From CBDFKV01 sp965249035 (GTDB lineage Bacteria > Pseudomonadota > Gammaproteobacteria > Arenicellales > Poriferihabitantaceae), in the NCBI GenBank assembly GCA_965249035.1, contig CBDFKV010000006.1:682001-746000 (forward strand): a stretch of DNA of 64,000 nt. The letters run 5' to 3'. Positions 38,572 through 47,246 of the stretch are shown here, in pieces. Below the pieces are notes generated by a model that searched no databases, was not told the origin of the DNA, and worked only from the letters and a program-made list of their open reading frames with translations. The position numbers and the translations under genes are program-made. Numbering within the stretch: the first letter of the stretch is position 1; each line of letters opens with the position of its first letter.

Positions 38572-39699
38572 ATGAAAAATATCGTCATCATCGGTAGCGG
38601 ATTCGCTGCTTTAACTGCCATTCGCTGCCTGCGAGCAAAGGACAAACAGATCAACATCAGTGTTATTTCACCAAAGTGCGAGTTTCAGTATTTACCCAGC
38701 CTCATTTGGGTCCCGGAGAACAAGCGCCGCCGCGACGATATTATCATTTCGCTCGACCACTTTTTTAAGCGCATGCGGGTTAATCACATCGCTGCTAAGG
38801 CAACCGGCCTCAGCGACGATGGTCGTACCGTACTTACCGATCACGGTGAAGTCGAAAACGACGCTCTGATTATTTGCTCTGGTGGCCGCTTTATCAAGAA
38901 ACTTCCCGGGATTGAACACGCAATAACACCCTGTGAAGGCTGGGATGCAGCAGCCAAAATAAGAGACCGCCTAAAAACCATGCAGGGCGGCCATATTGCG
39001 ATTGGTTTTTCCGGCAACCCCAATGAACCCAGCGCTATGCGGGGTGGGCCAATGTTTGAGTTTCTATTTGGGATTGAACGCCAGCTACGCACTGAAGGCC
39101 GACGCGACCAGTTTACCCTCACCTTTTTCACCCCCGCCGAAAGACCAGGCCAGCGTTTGGGCGATAAAGCCGTGGATGGGTTACTAAAGACCATGCAACG
39201 ACACAAAATAGACACTCACTTAGGGCATAAAATAAAGCGCTTTGACACCGACAAGGTTGTTACCGAGGGTGGGGAGTTTCCTGCGGATTTAATTTTATTC
39301 ATGCCCGGCATGACCGGCAACCGATGGTTTGATCAAACTGCTCTGTCACGCTCGCCCGGGGGTTTGCTCGCAGCGGATAAATACTGCCAGGTTGTGGGCG
39401 CGGAAAGAGTCTATGTGGCGGGTGACTCTGGCAGTTTTCCTGGCCCAGGGTGGTTGCCCAAACAAGCCCACATGGCAGACTTACAAGCGGAAGCCGCTGC
39501 ACATAATTTACTCAAAGCACTCAACAATCAGCCACCTACCGAAACCTACAAAGTCGAACTCATGTGCGTGGTCGACTCTGGTGACAAAGGTATTTATATT
39601 TCACGTAATCTAAAAGGCGGCACCATGCTGCCTGCGCTACGGCTAATGCATTGGGCAAAAGTTGGCCTAGAGCGGTGGTATTTGAGGAAATATCGATAA
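38572..39699 (+). CDS. SQR/FCSD-like FAD-dependent oxidoreductase
   Basis: A 375-residue flavoprotein of the sulfide:quinone oxidoreductase-like group. The N-terminal FAD loop is VIIGSGFAALTAIRCLRAK. The late FAD motif is VYVAGDSGSFPGPGW, and QAHMADLQAEAAAHNL follows it as in SQR. Two Cys residues, in ITPCEGW and ELMCVVD, sit where SQR enzymes have a redox pair; a third SQR Cys is not obvious. The C-terminus is amphipathic (LRLMHWAKVGLERWYLRKY), suggesting peripheral membrane binding. I chose the ATG at 38572; no clear ribosome site distinguishes it from the ATG two codons upstream. Sulfide oxidation is possible but not proven. Confidence 0.8.
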   Translation: MKNIVIIGSGFAALTAIRCLRAKDKQINISVISPKCEFQYLPSLIWVPENKRRRDDIIISLDHFFKRMRVNHIAAKATGLSDDGRTVLTDHGEVENDALIICSGGRFIKKLPGIEHAITPCEGWDAAAKIRDRLKTMQGGHIAIGFSGNPNEPSAMRGGPMFEFLFGIERQLRTEGRRDQFTLTFFTPAERPGQRLGDKAVDGLLKTMQRHKIDTHLGHKIKRFDTDKVVTEGGEFPADLILFMPGMTGNRWFDQTALSRSPGGLLAADKYCQVVGAERVYVAGDSGSFPGPGWLPKQAHMADLQAEAAAHNLLKALNNQPPTETYKVELMCVVDSGDKGIYISRNLKGGTMLPALRLMHWAKVGLERWYLRKYR

Positions 39700-39740
39700 T
39701 GATTATAGATTGAGTGAATTTTCCAATTTTTTTCAAAAAA

Positions 39741-39756
39741 TGTGACTTTTATCACA
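39741..39756 (+). promoter_or_regulatory. CRP-type operator, perfect palindrome
   Basis: TGTGACTTTTATCACA matches the CRP/Vfr half-sites exactly (TGTGA-N6-TCACA). Its centre (39748.5) lies about 42 bases before the start predicted from the -10 TACAAT, which is the class II activator position. It lies 42 bases after the flavoprotein stop, in the only sizeable gap of this part of the window. Confidence 0.75.
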
Positions 39757-39778
39757 TATTTTACCTATTCCATCACTC

Positions 39779-39784
39779 TACAAT
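39779..39784 (+). promoter_or_regulatory. -10 element of the putative small-RNA promoter
   Basis: TACAAT is a good sigma-70 -10 hexamer. No recognisable -35 lies 16-18 bases upstream (the region reads CATATTTTAC), which fits an activator-dependent promoter served by the CRP-type site at 39741. The predicted start is near 39791. Confidence 0.6.
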
Positions 39785-39790
39785 AGCTGC

Positions 39791-40045
39791 ATCGAACGGA
39801 TGTGAACTGCTCGAAAGAACAGATCGCAGGTAGTCGCGCTAGTCGCGCCACTGCGAAGACAAGGATACGCTGAGATGGAAACGAAGCGTCTCAACAGGTG
39901 GTTATGTTAGGATCGAGTCGGCTGAATATGGTACTGCTCTCTGTATTCTAAAAATAAGGAAATTGCATAAATGGATGTATGCATGGCTCGATAATCGGAA
40001 ACCTGTAGAGTACCTAAAGCCCGCTTTGCGGGCTTTAGCTTTTTT
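39791..40045 (+). ncRNA. Putative GGA-rich regulatory RNA (CsrB/RsmZ-like)
   Basis: A transcript of about 255 bases is predicted between a promoter and a strong terminator, with no credible reading frame inside. It holds seven GGA triplets, five in the ANGGA context preferred by CsrA/RsmA (at about 39798, 39863, 39877, 39958 and 39973). Two sit in hairpin loops. TGCATA/TATGCA (39964-39969, 39978-39983) encloses AATGGATG. ACGCT/AGCGT (39867-39871, 39885-39889) encloses a loop with ATGGAA. A 9-base tandem repeat, TAGTCGCGC, lies at 39831-39848. These features fit RNAs that sequester CsrA/RsmA, but neither a homologue nor expression can be checked here. It may be another kind of sRNA. Confidence 0.6.
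40014..40045 (+). terminator. Rho-independent terminator of the putative small RNA
   Basis: A perfect 11-bp stem CTAAAGCCCGC / GCGGGCTTTAG (40014-40024 and 40028-40038) with a TTT loop is followed by C and six T. No protein gene on the plus strand ends nearby (the flavoprotein stops more than 300 bases upstream), so it most likely ends a separate short transcript. Confidence 0.92.
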
Positions 40046-40096
40046 GCGAGCTAGGCATTATCGAAATCGACGATATAACGGCCCTAAATACTGGCC

Positions 40097-40678
40097 CTAC
40101 CACGGCATCATATTACCTAATGGTCCGAACGGGCCAGAAAAGCTGTCACCAATATTATCCACATCATCGCCCATACGATAAACTGATTCATCCATTCGCT
40201 GCATGGCACCATCCATACCTTTGACTGACTTGCCAATGCCTGCGACCGATTTATCCAACTTGGTAATCTCAGCTAATAATGGGGTCATGTCTTGTAAGGG
40301 ATCCATTTTATCGGACATTTCCGCGACTTTTGCACGCATGTTGGTGACTTCTGTTGACATCGTGCTGATATCTTCACCGATTGCATTAACCTGATGACGG
40401 ATGTCCTGATCAACGACCGTGGCGATGATACGCATGTCTTGCGATAGACTATAGATCAAGAAGAAACCGTAAGCAGCGAGCAAGATAAAGGCAAACATTG
40501 CGGGAAATACCATTTTCTCCCAACGCTTGGAGCTGGTCTCGAGATGAGCCAAATACCGTTCCATGACGTTGGTATCCACAGCAGAGCCACACTGGAACAC
40601 GTCATCGATAGTTTCCGGCCCGGACTTAACCCTTAAGTCTGTGGGCTTGCTCGACTTACCACTCTGTTTCGTTGTCAT
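40097..40678 (-). CDS. Coiled-coil single-span membrane protein, unknown
   Basis: A 193-residue protein of no family I recognise. The N-terminal 55 residues are soluble and hydrophilic. One membrane helix follows (MVFPAMFAFILLAAYGFFLI). Then comes a long heptad-like helix with the repeats IGEDISTMSTEVTNMRAKVA and IGKSVKGMDGAMQRMDESV. The short tail is Gly/Pro-rich (FGPLGNMMPW). The pattern resembles methyl-accepting or prohibitin-like helical stalks, but no signalling domain is seen. I chose the ATG at 40678, four bases after GGGAAT; the open frame runs 11 codons further upstream. It lies alone between the small RNA and pncC. Confidence 0.65.
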   Translation of the reverse strand: MTTKQSGKSSKPTDLRVKSGPETIDDVFQCGSAVDTNVMERYLAHLETSSKRWEKMVFPAMFAFILLAAYGFFLIYSLSQDMRIIATVVDQDIRHQVNAIGEDISTMSTEVTNMRAKVAEMSDKMDPLQDMTPLLAEITKLDKSVAGIGKSVKGMDGAMQRMDESVYRMGDDVDNIGDSFSGPFGPLGNMMPW

Positions 40679-40860
40679 ACGTATTCCCAAAATGGTCAAA
40701 CTGACTAGCACGACACCGCGCTACGCAACAATTCGACGATTGACCTGACGAGATAATAGCACGTCGCGCAATCAATCCACTCGTAAATATATCGCAAACG
40801 CCATCAGCCTAAAGAATTGATCTATAAAGCATTTTAATTAGAAAATGACTCAATAAACCA

Positions 40861-41355
40861 CTAATGCTGCAACAACCTAACCGACTCACGCAGACTATAT
40901 AGAATACTTTGGTAGCGTACAGCTCCTCGATCACCCTCAAAACAACGTGTATCCACCTGCGTTGGCAGATCAAACCCAGCCCATCCAAAACATACCGTGC
41001 CGACAGGTTTATCAGCTGTTCCTCCCTCAGGGCCAGCAATCCCAGTGATCGAAATCGCACAGCTTGCCGGACTATTTGCCAACCCACCTTCAGCCATTGA
41101 TGAAGCTACCGGCTCACTGACCGCACCATATTGGTCAATCAAGCTAGCTGGCACACCGACCAATTCATGCTTTGCCAAATTACTATAGGTCACGAAACCG
41201 CGCTCGAACCACTTCGAAGATCCCGCAATATCAGTCAACACTGCACTCACCCCGCCACCGGTACAAGACTCTACGGTTACGATCATGCGATCAGTAGCCA
41301 TCAGCCGCTCAGCGAGTTGCTCAGCCCAGTACGCAATGCTTTTGTCCACCTTCAT
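40861..41355 (-). CDS. pncC: Nicotinamide-nucleotide amidohydrolase PncC (CinA C-terminal domain)
   Basis: A 164-residue enzyme that deamidates NMN to NaMN in the pyridine nucleotide salvage cycle. It is the stand-alone CinA-C form. Signatures are VTVESCTGGGVSAVLTDIAG, FVTYSNLAKHELVGVP, and ISITGIAGPEGGTADKPVG followed by TVCFGW. It starts two bases after the preceding M16 gene ends. recA, the usual neighbour, is not present in the window. Confidence 0.93.
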   Translation of the reverse strand: MKVDKSIAYWAEQLAERLMATDRMIVTVESCTGGGVSAVLTDIAGSSKWFERGFVTYSNLAKHELVGVPASLIDQYGAVSEPVASSMAEGGLANSPASCAISITGIAGPEGGTADKPVGTVCFGWAGFDLPTQVDTRCFEGDRGAVRYQSILYSLRESVRLLQH

Positions 41356-41357
41356 CG

Positions 41358-44258
41358 CTAGAACGTATTGGGTAACTGCGCTCGTGCGTTGTTGATATCA
41401 ACAGCCAAATTGCTGGCAGCCAATGGCCACGCTTTAGATTTGTCACCAGTGCTAAAAACGCGCATTTGTCGACGCTGAGCAGGACCGAAAAGCTGATGAT
41501 AATACTCAAGCATGTCACCTTTATTCAGCGACGAAACAACCTCAATCATCTGCTGACGCGAATCAAATTGATACGCACTTCGGTCGATCTCGCGCCAATA
41601 ATAGCCCGCGAGCTGTGCCAAAGTTTTGTCCTTTTGCGACAACTCAGAAATCAATCCTGCACGAGCCGCTTCAAACCCAGCACCATCCATGTTCGCCAAG
41701 TCCTGTTGATAGGTATCAATAAACGCATCCAGCAAGGCATTAATATCGTCAACCGAGTGCGAAGCGCTCTGAACGCTAAACAACATCGCGGGCACATCGA
41801 CAATATTAAATGCGCTAGCAAACACTAAGTACCCCACCTTATTCTCGGTACGCAGCTCTTGGTAGAACGGCGACTGCATCAGTGCCGCCAGCAGTTGAGT
41901 GCGCGCCAATTCCTCGACCGTACTATCCCTACCTTGAACATAAACGGCTAACGCTGCATCCGGCTGTGAGAGCACTAATCGGTTGTTGATCGATTTCCCG
42001 GTGGGAATCTGTCGTAGTGTTGGTCTGGCTAATAGCTGATTAGAGTTCGATAATGCCGATGCCACAATAGCCACTTTTTCTCGCGTATCCGCTTCACTCA
42101 CGTTGCCGATGGATAGTGCCACGGCAGAATTATCATTCATTAAAGCTGTTGCGTGCGTTTGCATCGACGCTACATCGATACCCTCTAAAGCGTCTAGCAG
42201 CTCGGCATCGGACCAATTATTTTCCAACAAGATCTCGTAGATCGTGCTGATCGACTGGTCGGAGGGCCTGTTTTCTTTACTATTCTCCCAATGGCGAGCC
42301 AACTCTTGCTGATATTGCTGCAATGTTTCAGAGGTGAATTGTGGTTGTTTTAACGCCGTCACCACCTGGTTCAGCAATTCATCTTGTTTATCAGCATAGC
42401 CGTTAATTCGCACTGAAAACCCACGACTGTGCCGATATAGTTGGTAACTAAGCCCAGCCAAATACGCTGGATAGTAATTCGTACTCAGCTGCTCCTCGAT
42501 GGTTTTCACCAACAGCTCGGTCTGTACCGCGTGTCGCGGCGTATCACTGCCAACCGGCGAGCGCACAGAAAAGTAGAAGCTCGCCTTAGGTTGCCCGAAC
42601 TGGGTTGTAGTTTGATGCCAGGTTTCTATGCCGCTGTCTGTTTCCAGTCGAGTCGGGCTAGCGTCACCTTCTGCATCAACCAAATCAAGCCGCTCCGGCA
42701 CAAAAGGATTCGGCGCAGGCAAGGCTAACTTAACCCCTAACCCTGATCGCACTGTACTGGTACTGGCCTTTTGCCAACGATCAAGCCAGCCTGGATCCAG
42801 TTCTGACTTTTGATACGCAACATCATACCAGTCGGTTTTTGTATCTGAAGTTACTTCCGGATCAACCACCACCATCAACAGATTATCAGGTCTTACTTCA
42901 GCCAGCATTTCATGGATCAACTCTGGCTGCCACTCGCTCAGCAAATACACCCCGCTAATCACCTCTTTGGCTGGCAAACGATGCAAGCGTGAGGCCAATG
43001 ATTGCGCTAGATGATAGGCGTCGCTCTTTTCTTGATACTGAAAATCAAGTGCTGCCAATTGTTTCTGTTCCTCAAAATAAACCCGATCAATCCCTTTCTC
43101 TCGGATCAATGCGACCTCAGCAAACAGCATTTCGCCCATTTCTTCCAGGTGCTTGCTGCCAACAGGCGTCAGGCTAACTGAAACACTCATAACGCCTTGC
43201 AACTCATCCATATAGCCAATACCTGCGCTTAAAGATTCCGCCCAGCCTTTTGCTTTCAGTGCAGCTAGTAGCGAACCCTCACCCTCATGGCCGAGCAAAT
43301 TAGAAATCGCCTGCAATGGTCGGCTACGATAGTGCGCACGCGTGCTTGGAATCGGGAAGTTATAAGACACCCTTCTGATTTCTTTAATGGGCGCTAAATC
43401 CAACCGAAGGGGCAAACTACCCGCAGACAATAAGGGCACGTCAAACGCTGGCGTGGAGACACCTTGATCCCGTATAGGCATGAAGGCGTCTCGCGCCATG
43501 GCTTCTAGCACATCCAAAGACTGATTACCCACCAGCACCAAAGCCATATTGCCCGCATAATAGTAACGCTGATAAAATTCGATCAAAGTATCGCGCACCG
43601 AATCACCTTCCCGATCAGCCAAGGTCTCCTCGCTTCCTACCGAGAAATGCGTTTGTGGATGCGCGGGGTTATAGGCCAAACTTTGCGCAGTCCACAAACG
43701 TCGCGGCTCATCGGTTCGGCGCGCCATAAACTCGGAATGCACAATCGCCCGCTCACGCTCCACGTATTTTTCAGTGAACAGCGGGTCAATAAAAAAATGG
43801 GCAAACCGATCCAGAGCTGGCTGTAAAAATGCGGGGTCAATACTGAAATGATAGTTAGTGTGGTTGATCACCGTATAGGCGTTATTGGTACCACCGTGCT
43901 GATTGATATAAGCCTGGTATTCCCCCGCTTCAGGATATTTTTCGGTACCAAGAAATAGCATGTGCTCAAGATAGTGCGCCAAGCCTTGCCGGTCCTCGGG
44001 GTCGTGGCCGCTACCGACGTGCACATCCAATGCGGCGGCGGCTTTATCCGCATCCGCGTCAGACACCAGCATTACCTGCAAACCATTCTCCAGCGACAGC
44101 GAGCGATATTGGTTGGTATCGAGCGGGCTGGTAATAACGTCAGATTCGAAGTGTTTTAAGCTGACACACGCGCTCAAAAACATCATCACCAGCAAGGTGA
44201 TCAATCTTAGTATCGGGGCAGATTTCACTGGTGGTGACTGCAATTCCATTAAAGCCAT
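41358..44258 (-). CDS. Pitrilysin-like M16 metallopeptidase, lipoprotein
   Basis: A 966-residue zinc peptidase of the insulinase family. The inverted zinc motif HxxEH is at His95-Tyr-Leu-Glu-His99 (AHYLEHMLFLGTEKYPE), and the third ligand Glu lies in ERERAIVHSEF about 75 residues on. Two pseudo-symmetric halves are present, as in protease III (PtrA). The N-terminus has a signal ending FLSAC, so Cys31 is a likely lipid anchor; PtrA itself is a soluble periplasmic enzyme. The start codon shares a base with the upstream stop (TAATG), which couples it to the Gld-type cluster. Confidence 0.9.
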   Translation of the reverse strand: MALMELQSPPVKSAPILRLITLLVMMFLSACVSLKHFESDVITSPLDTNQYRSLSLENGLQVMLVSDADADKAAAALDVHVGSGHDPEDRQGLAHYLEHMLFLGTEKYPEAGEYQAYINQHGGTNNAYTVINHTNYHFSIDPAFLQPALDRFAHFFIDPLFTEKYVERERAIVHSEFMARRTDEPRRLWTAQSLAYNPAHPQTHFSVGSEETLADREGDSVRDTLIEFYQRYYYAGNMALVLVGNQSLDVLEAMARDAFMPIRDQGVSTPAFDVPLLSAGSLPLRLDLAPIKEIRRVSYNFPIPSTRAHYRSRPLQAISNLLGHEGEGSLLAALKAKGWAESLSAGIGYMDELQGVMSVSVSLTPVGSKHLEEMGEMLFAEVALIREKGIDRVYFEEQKQLAALDFQYQEKSDAYHLAQSLASRLHRLPAKEVISGVYLLSEWQPELIHEMLAEVRPDNLLMVVVDPEVTSDTKTDWYDVAYQKSELDPGWLDRWQKASTSTVRSGLGVKLALPAPNPFVPERLDLVDAEGDASPTRLETDSGIETWHQTTTQFGQPKASFYFSVRSPVGSDTPRHAVQTELLVKTIEEQLSTNYYPAYLAGLSYQLYRHSRGFSVRINGYADKQDELLNQVVTALKQPQFTSETLQQYQQELARHWENSKENRPSDQSISTIYEILLENNWSDAELLDALEGIDVASMQTHATALMNDNSAVALSIGNVSEADTREKVAIVASALSNSNQLLARPTLRQIPTGKSINNRLVLSQPDAALAVYVQGRDSTVEELARTQLLAALMQSPFYQELRTENKVGYLVFASAFNIVDVPAMLFSVQSASHSVDDINALLDAFIDTYQQDLANMDGAGFEAARAGLISELSQKDKTLAQLAGYYWREIDRSAYQFDSRQQMIEVVSSLNKGDMLEYYHQLFGPAQRRQMRVFSTGDKSKAWPLAASNLAVDINNARAQLPNTF

Positions 44259-45346
44259 TATTGAGTGTCCATTGAGTTTGAGTTATCCGGTTCGGCTAGC
44301 TTATCATCAGCTGTTGGCGTTTGAATGAATTCCGCGCGCGACTTAAACAACTGGCTGGCCACGTGGTCGCTAACCAAAAAGTACCGTTGGTACCAAAGAG
44401 ACTGCCGATGCTCCCACTCGGCTTTGCCCGCATCATCGGCATCCGCGCCAATTGAAACATCTAAAGTCAGCCAAGCCTGAGCATTCTCATAACCACCCTC
44501 TTCTTCACCCCGGCCCTGCCAGCGTACTACTTCAATAATTGAGCCATCGTCGATGGTTGTTCGCAGTAAACCAGACTGCGCTCCTGGTTTATCCGGTGCC
44601 ACCTCTTCTAAGCTAAGGCTAACCAGCGTATTCGCCACTTGATTGAGGTCGAATTGCGATACTAACTGTTCAACCGGCAAATCTCGCACCAACCAAGCCT
44701 CATCATCTTCTGGGTCTCGATCCAAAAAATACGCCACCTCGTCGGGCATTTGAACCTCAATCTGAGTCAATCTGCCAGTCTCAATAGTGAGCAAGGATTG
44801 ATCCAACCACTGGATAAGTGTGCGCGGAATATCCAACCCACCCTCAACTAACCAGGTTTGCGCCTCACCCACCTTGCGCACATAATAGCGGTCGCTAATC
44901 CCGTCTGCGGCACGCTTGCCGAGTAATAGCGATGCAAGGCTTTGATCCTGGGGTCCCAGCAAATTAATGCCGAAAGATTGGCTTGCAGACGCATCAATGT
45001 CCTGCAGTTGTAACTCCGAAAATCGCTCCGGCTTTTTGGTTTTCGGCTCAACAATACTCAGCTTAGCAAGCGCCTGAACCAGACTGCGTAGCTGGGTGAC
45101 ATTAGCAGGGTAATGACGACGTTCAACGACACCCCAGACATTATCAGCTTGAGCCAAGCTCCAACTACCCGATTTATTCTGGAACTGCACACCTGTTAGG
45201 CTGGGTAACTGTGATTCTAGGTCAGGAAATAGCACACCAAACTCACTGGCTACAGGCTCATCCTTTACCTCATTCTGATTGAGCCACCAACCGAGCGATA
45301 CCAGTATTAACAGTAGTGACAAAAGTGCAATGGTCTTCTTACTCAT
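44258..45346 (-). CDS. DUF4340 domain protein of Gld-type ABC cluster
   Basis: A 362-residue protein with one N-terminal membrane helix (IALLSLLLILVSLGWWL) and a large extracytoplasmic region. The DUF4340 pattern is seen in WSLAQADNVWGVVERRHYPA with LVQALAKLSIVEPKT, followed by a block with LLGKRAADGISDRYYVRK. The family almost always follows GldG-like auxiliary proteins, as here, but its biochemical role is unknown. It overlaps the preceding gene by four bases. Confidence 0.85.
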   Translation of the reverse strand: MSKKTIALLSLLLILVSLGWWLNQNEVKDEPVASEFGVLFPDLESQLPSLTGVQFQNKSGSWSLAQADNVWGVVERRHYPANVTQLRSLVQALAKLSIVEPKTKKPERFSELQLQDIDASASQSFGINLLGPQDQSLASLLLGKRAADGISDRYYVRKVGEAQTWLVEGGLDIPRTLIQWLDQSLLTIETGRLTQIEVQMPDEVAYFLDRDPEDDEAWLVRDLPVEQLVSQFDLNQVANTLVSLSLEEVAPDKPGAQSGLLRTTIDDGSIIEVVRWQGRGEEEGGYENAQAWLTLDVSIGADADDAGKAEWEHRQSLWYQRYFLVSDHVASQLFKSRAEFIQTPTADDKLAEPDNSNSMDTQ

Positions 45347-47244
45347 CTCACTGCGCCTTCATAAACCGAGCGTTGACGACGGCCACGCATCCATACCATC
45401 AGCACGCCTAGTAATCCCACCACCAGTGGCACCAAGCCAATATTAATCAGCTTGGTGACTTTTTCGACCTGTTCGATATCCTTGTTCAGTGCATGCTGCA
45501 CATCGCGCAAATCTTTACGGATTTGTACTTTTTCCAACCGGAATTGCTCGATTTCTTGCGCTTGCGCATCGCTCAAGACTAATTGATTGCCATCACTTTC
45601 CTCCAACTGCAAGGCGCTCAGACGTTGCTCGGTTTCTTCTAGGCGGGCGGTTAATTCCTGTTCTTTTTGGCTGAATTGCAGACCCGCATTTTTGGTGATT
45701 TTGTCCACCCATGTAAACGGTCGGTCGATTTTGCCACGACTACGAACGCTAATCAGATCACTATTGCCAATCAGATTCTCAACCGCGTTGATGACGAAGG
45801 CACCGTTGCCTGAATTCGGAATGGCCAGACGCGAGCCAAATAAGTGTTGCACTTGAACCCAGGCACTATCATGCAACATATCAATATCGCCGACAATGAT
45901 CACTTGTGCATTGTTCGCTTGTTTCACAAACCCTTGTGAATCTATTCCTTCAGGAATGCCGTCTGCATACAACGATTTCAACGGGCCCGCAATTCGCGCA
46001 GCTAATACCAACGGTTCACCATTGGGCTGGTAATTCTGTAGTAAGGCACGCGGGTCTTGCCCAAATCCAATGTGAGATTTCTCAATTAGGGTACCGCTGG
46101 CTGTGGTTTGAATCAGCGGCGTGACACTGACCTCATCCGTAGGATTTAACTCCAAAGCCGCGGGGCTCAGTAAGGTTAGTTTATTGATCTCAGCAGTAAC
46201 AATATCATCGCTATCCATCTCGCTTGGCAACAAGCCCATCCAAACCGGATAATCCATCACTTGGTTACGCCCCACCTGGGTTTGAACTTTGAGCCCCCGG
46301 TCGATATCAGCAGCCACCATTTCCGGCGTGATCACAACACCCCAAGCCGCCAGCAACTCATTCAGTGAATCATCAACGGCTGCTGGATTCTCTGGTGTTG
46401 GCCCCGCTGCAGCCACTTCAATCAGCGTATCGACAAACAATAATGCGCGGCCACCTTTCAGTACAAATTGATCGATTGCGTAGCTCATCTGGACATCAAG
46501 CTCGCCGGGGGCAGCCACCAGCAATACATCAATATCGCCGGGTATTTCACCAACGCCCGGGTCGATACTTTCGAGCTCGAATAGCTGCTTAATTTGGTCG
46601 ATCACCACCCAAGGCAATTCAGTCTGTGCCGCCCCAGGCTGGGCCAATGCTGCAGCAGGGCTGGCACCTCCATTCATGGGTAAGCGGGTCAATAGCCCCA
46701 CCTTTGGCTGGCTGGTCTGGGTCAATTGATAGACCAACTTGCTGAGGTCATACTCGATTTGTGACTGACGATCAGGCGAGAAAAATGGGATGACTTCCAC
46801 TTCATCGGTGGCACCCGTACCAACGAGACCAAAATAAAATAGCTCGCCACCCTCATCAATCGGTACGCCTTGTAAACCATAAGCAACTGCTTGATCTTCC
46901 GCTTCAGAAAACGGCTCTGGGTCGATTATACTGAGGCGAATTTTGCCGTTGGCTTTGCGCGCGTATTCCTCTAGCAGTTCCTGCACCCGAGTGGCATAAG
47001 GGCTCAAGCCGGGTAAGCGGGTCGCCATTGTCTGCGACAAATAGAAGCGCAGGTTAACCGGTTCATCCAAGCTATTAAGAATATTGCCGCTGCCCTCTGT
47101 CAAGGTATAGCGCTGGTTGTCAGTCAAGTCGATGCGCGTGCTAGTTAGGCTAGTGCCCGCCAGCATATTGACCGCTAACAGCAGTAGTAGTGCAATCGCC
47201 AAACCACCCCAGCTCAAGCTGTTTTTCAAATAATTCGCGCGCAT
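45343..47244 (-). CDS. GldG-like ABC transporter auxiliary protein
   Basis: A 633-residue protein with a membrane helix at each end. The N-terminal one contains GGLAIALLLLLAVNMLAG. The C-terminal one contains INIGLVPLVVGLLGVLMVWM and is followed by a basic tail RGRRQRSVYEGAVR. The extracytoplasmic body fits the ABC_transp_aux family (SSIDLTDN-type opening: TRIDLTDNQRYTLTEGSG, then LDEPVNLRFYLS). A coiled coil lies at about 540-600. In gliding bacteria GldG works with GldA and GldF, but in proteobacteria the exported substrate is unknown. Confidence 0.9.
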   Translation of the reverse strand: MRANYLKNSLSWGGLAIALLLLLAVNMLAGTSLTSTRIDLTDNQRYTLTEGSGNILNSLDEPVNLRFYLSQTMATRLPGLSPYATRVQELLEEYARKANGKIRLSIIDPEPFSEAEDQAVAYGLQGVPIDEGGELFYFGLVGTGATDEVEVIPFFSPDRQSQIEYDLSKLVYQLTQTSQPKVGLLTRLPMNGGASPAAALAQPGAAQTELPWVVIDQIKQLFELESIDPGVGEIPGDIDVLLVAAPGELDVQMSYAIDQFVLKGGRALLFVDTLIEVAAAGPTPENPAAVDDSLNELLAAWGVVITPEMVAADIDRGLKVQTQVGRNQVMDYPVWMGLLPSEMDSDDIVTAEINKLTLLSPAALELNPTDEVSVTPLIQTTASGTLIEKSHIGFGQDPRALLQNYQPNGEPLVLAARIAGPLKSLYADGIPEGIDSQGFVKQANNAQVIIVGDIDMLHDSAWVQVQHLFGSRLAIPNSGNGAFVINAVENLIGNSDLISVRSRGKIDRPFTWVDKITKNAGLQFSQKEQELTARLEETEQRLSALQLEESDGNQLVLSDAQAQEIEQFRLEKVQIRKDLRDVQHALNKDIEQVEKVTKLINIGLVPLVVGLLGVLMVWMRGRRQRSVYEGAVR

Positions 47245-47246
47245 GA

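Noticed and set aside
39963..40181. TTG-started 72-codon frame across the small-RNA terminator
   Set aside because: It reads through an 11-bp terminator stem, has Arg-rich random composition and no family match.
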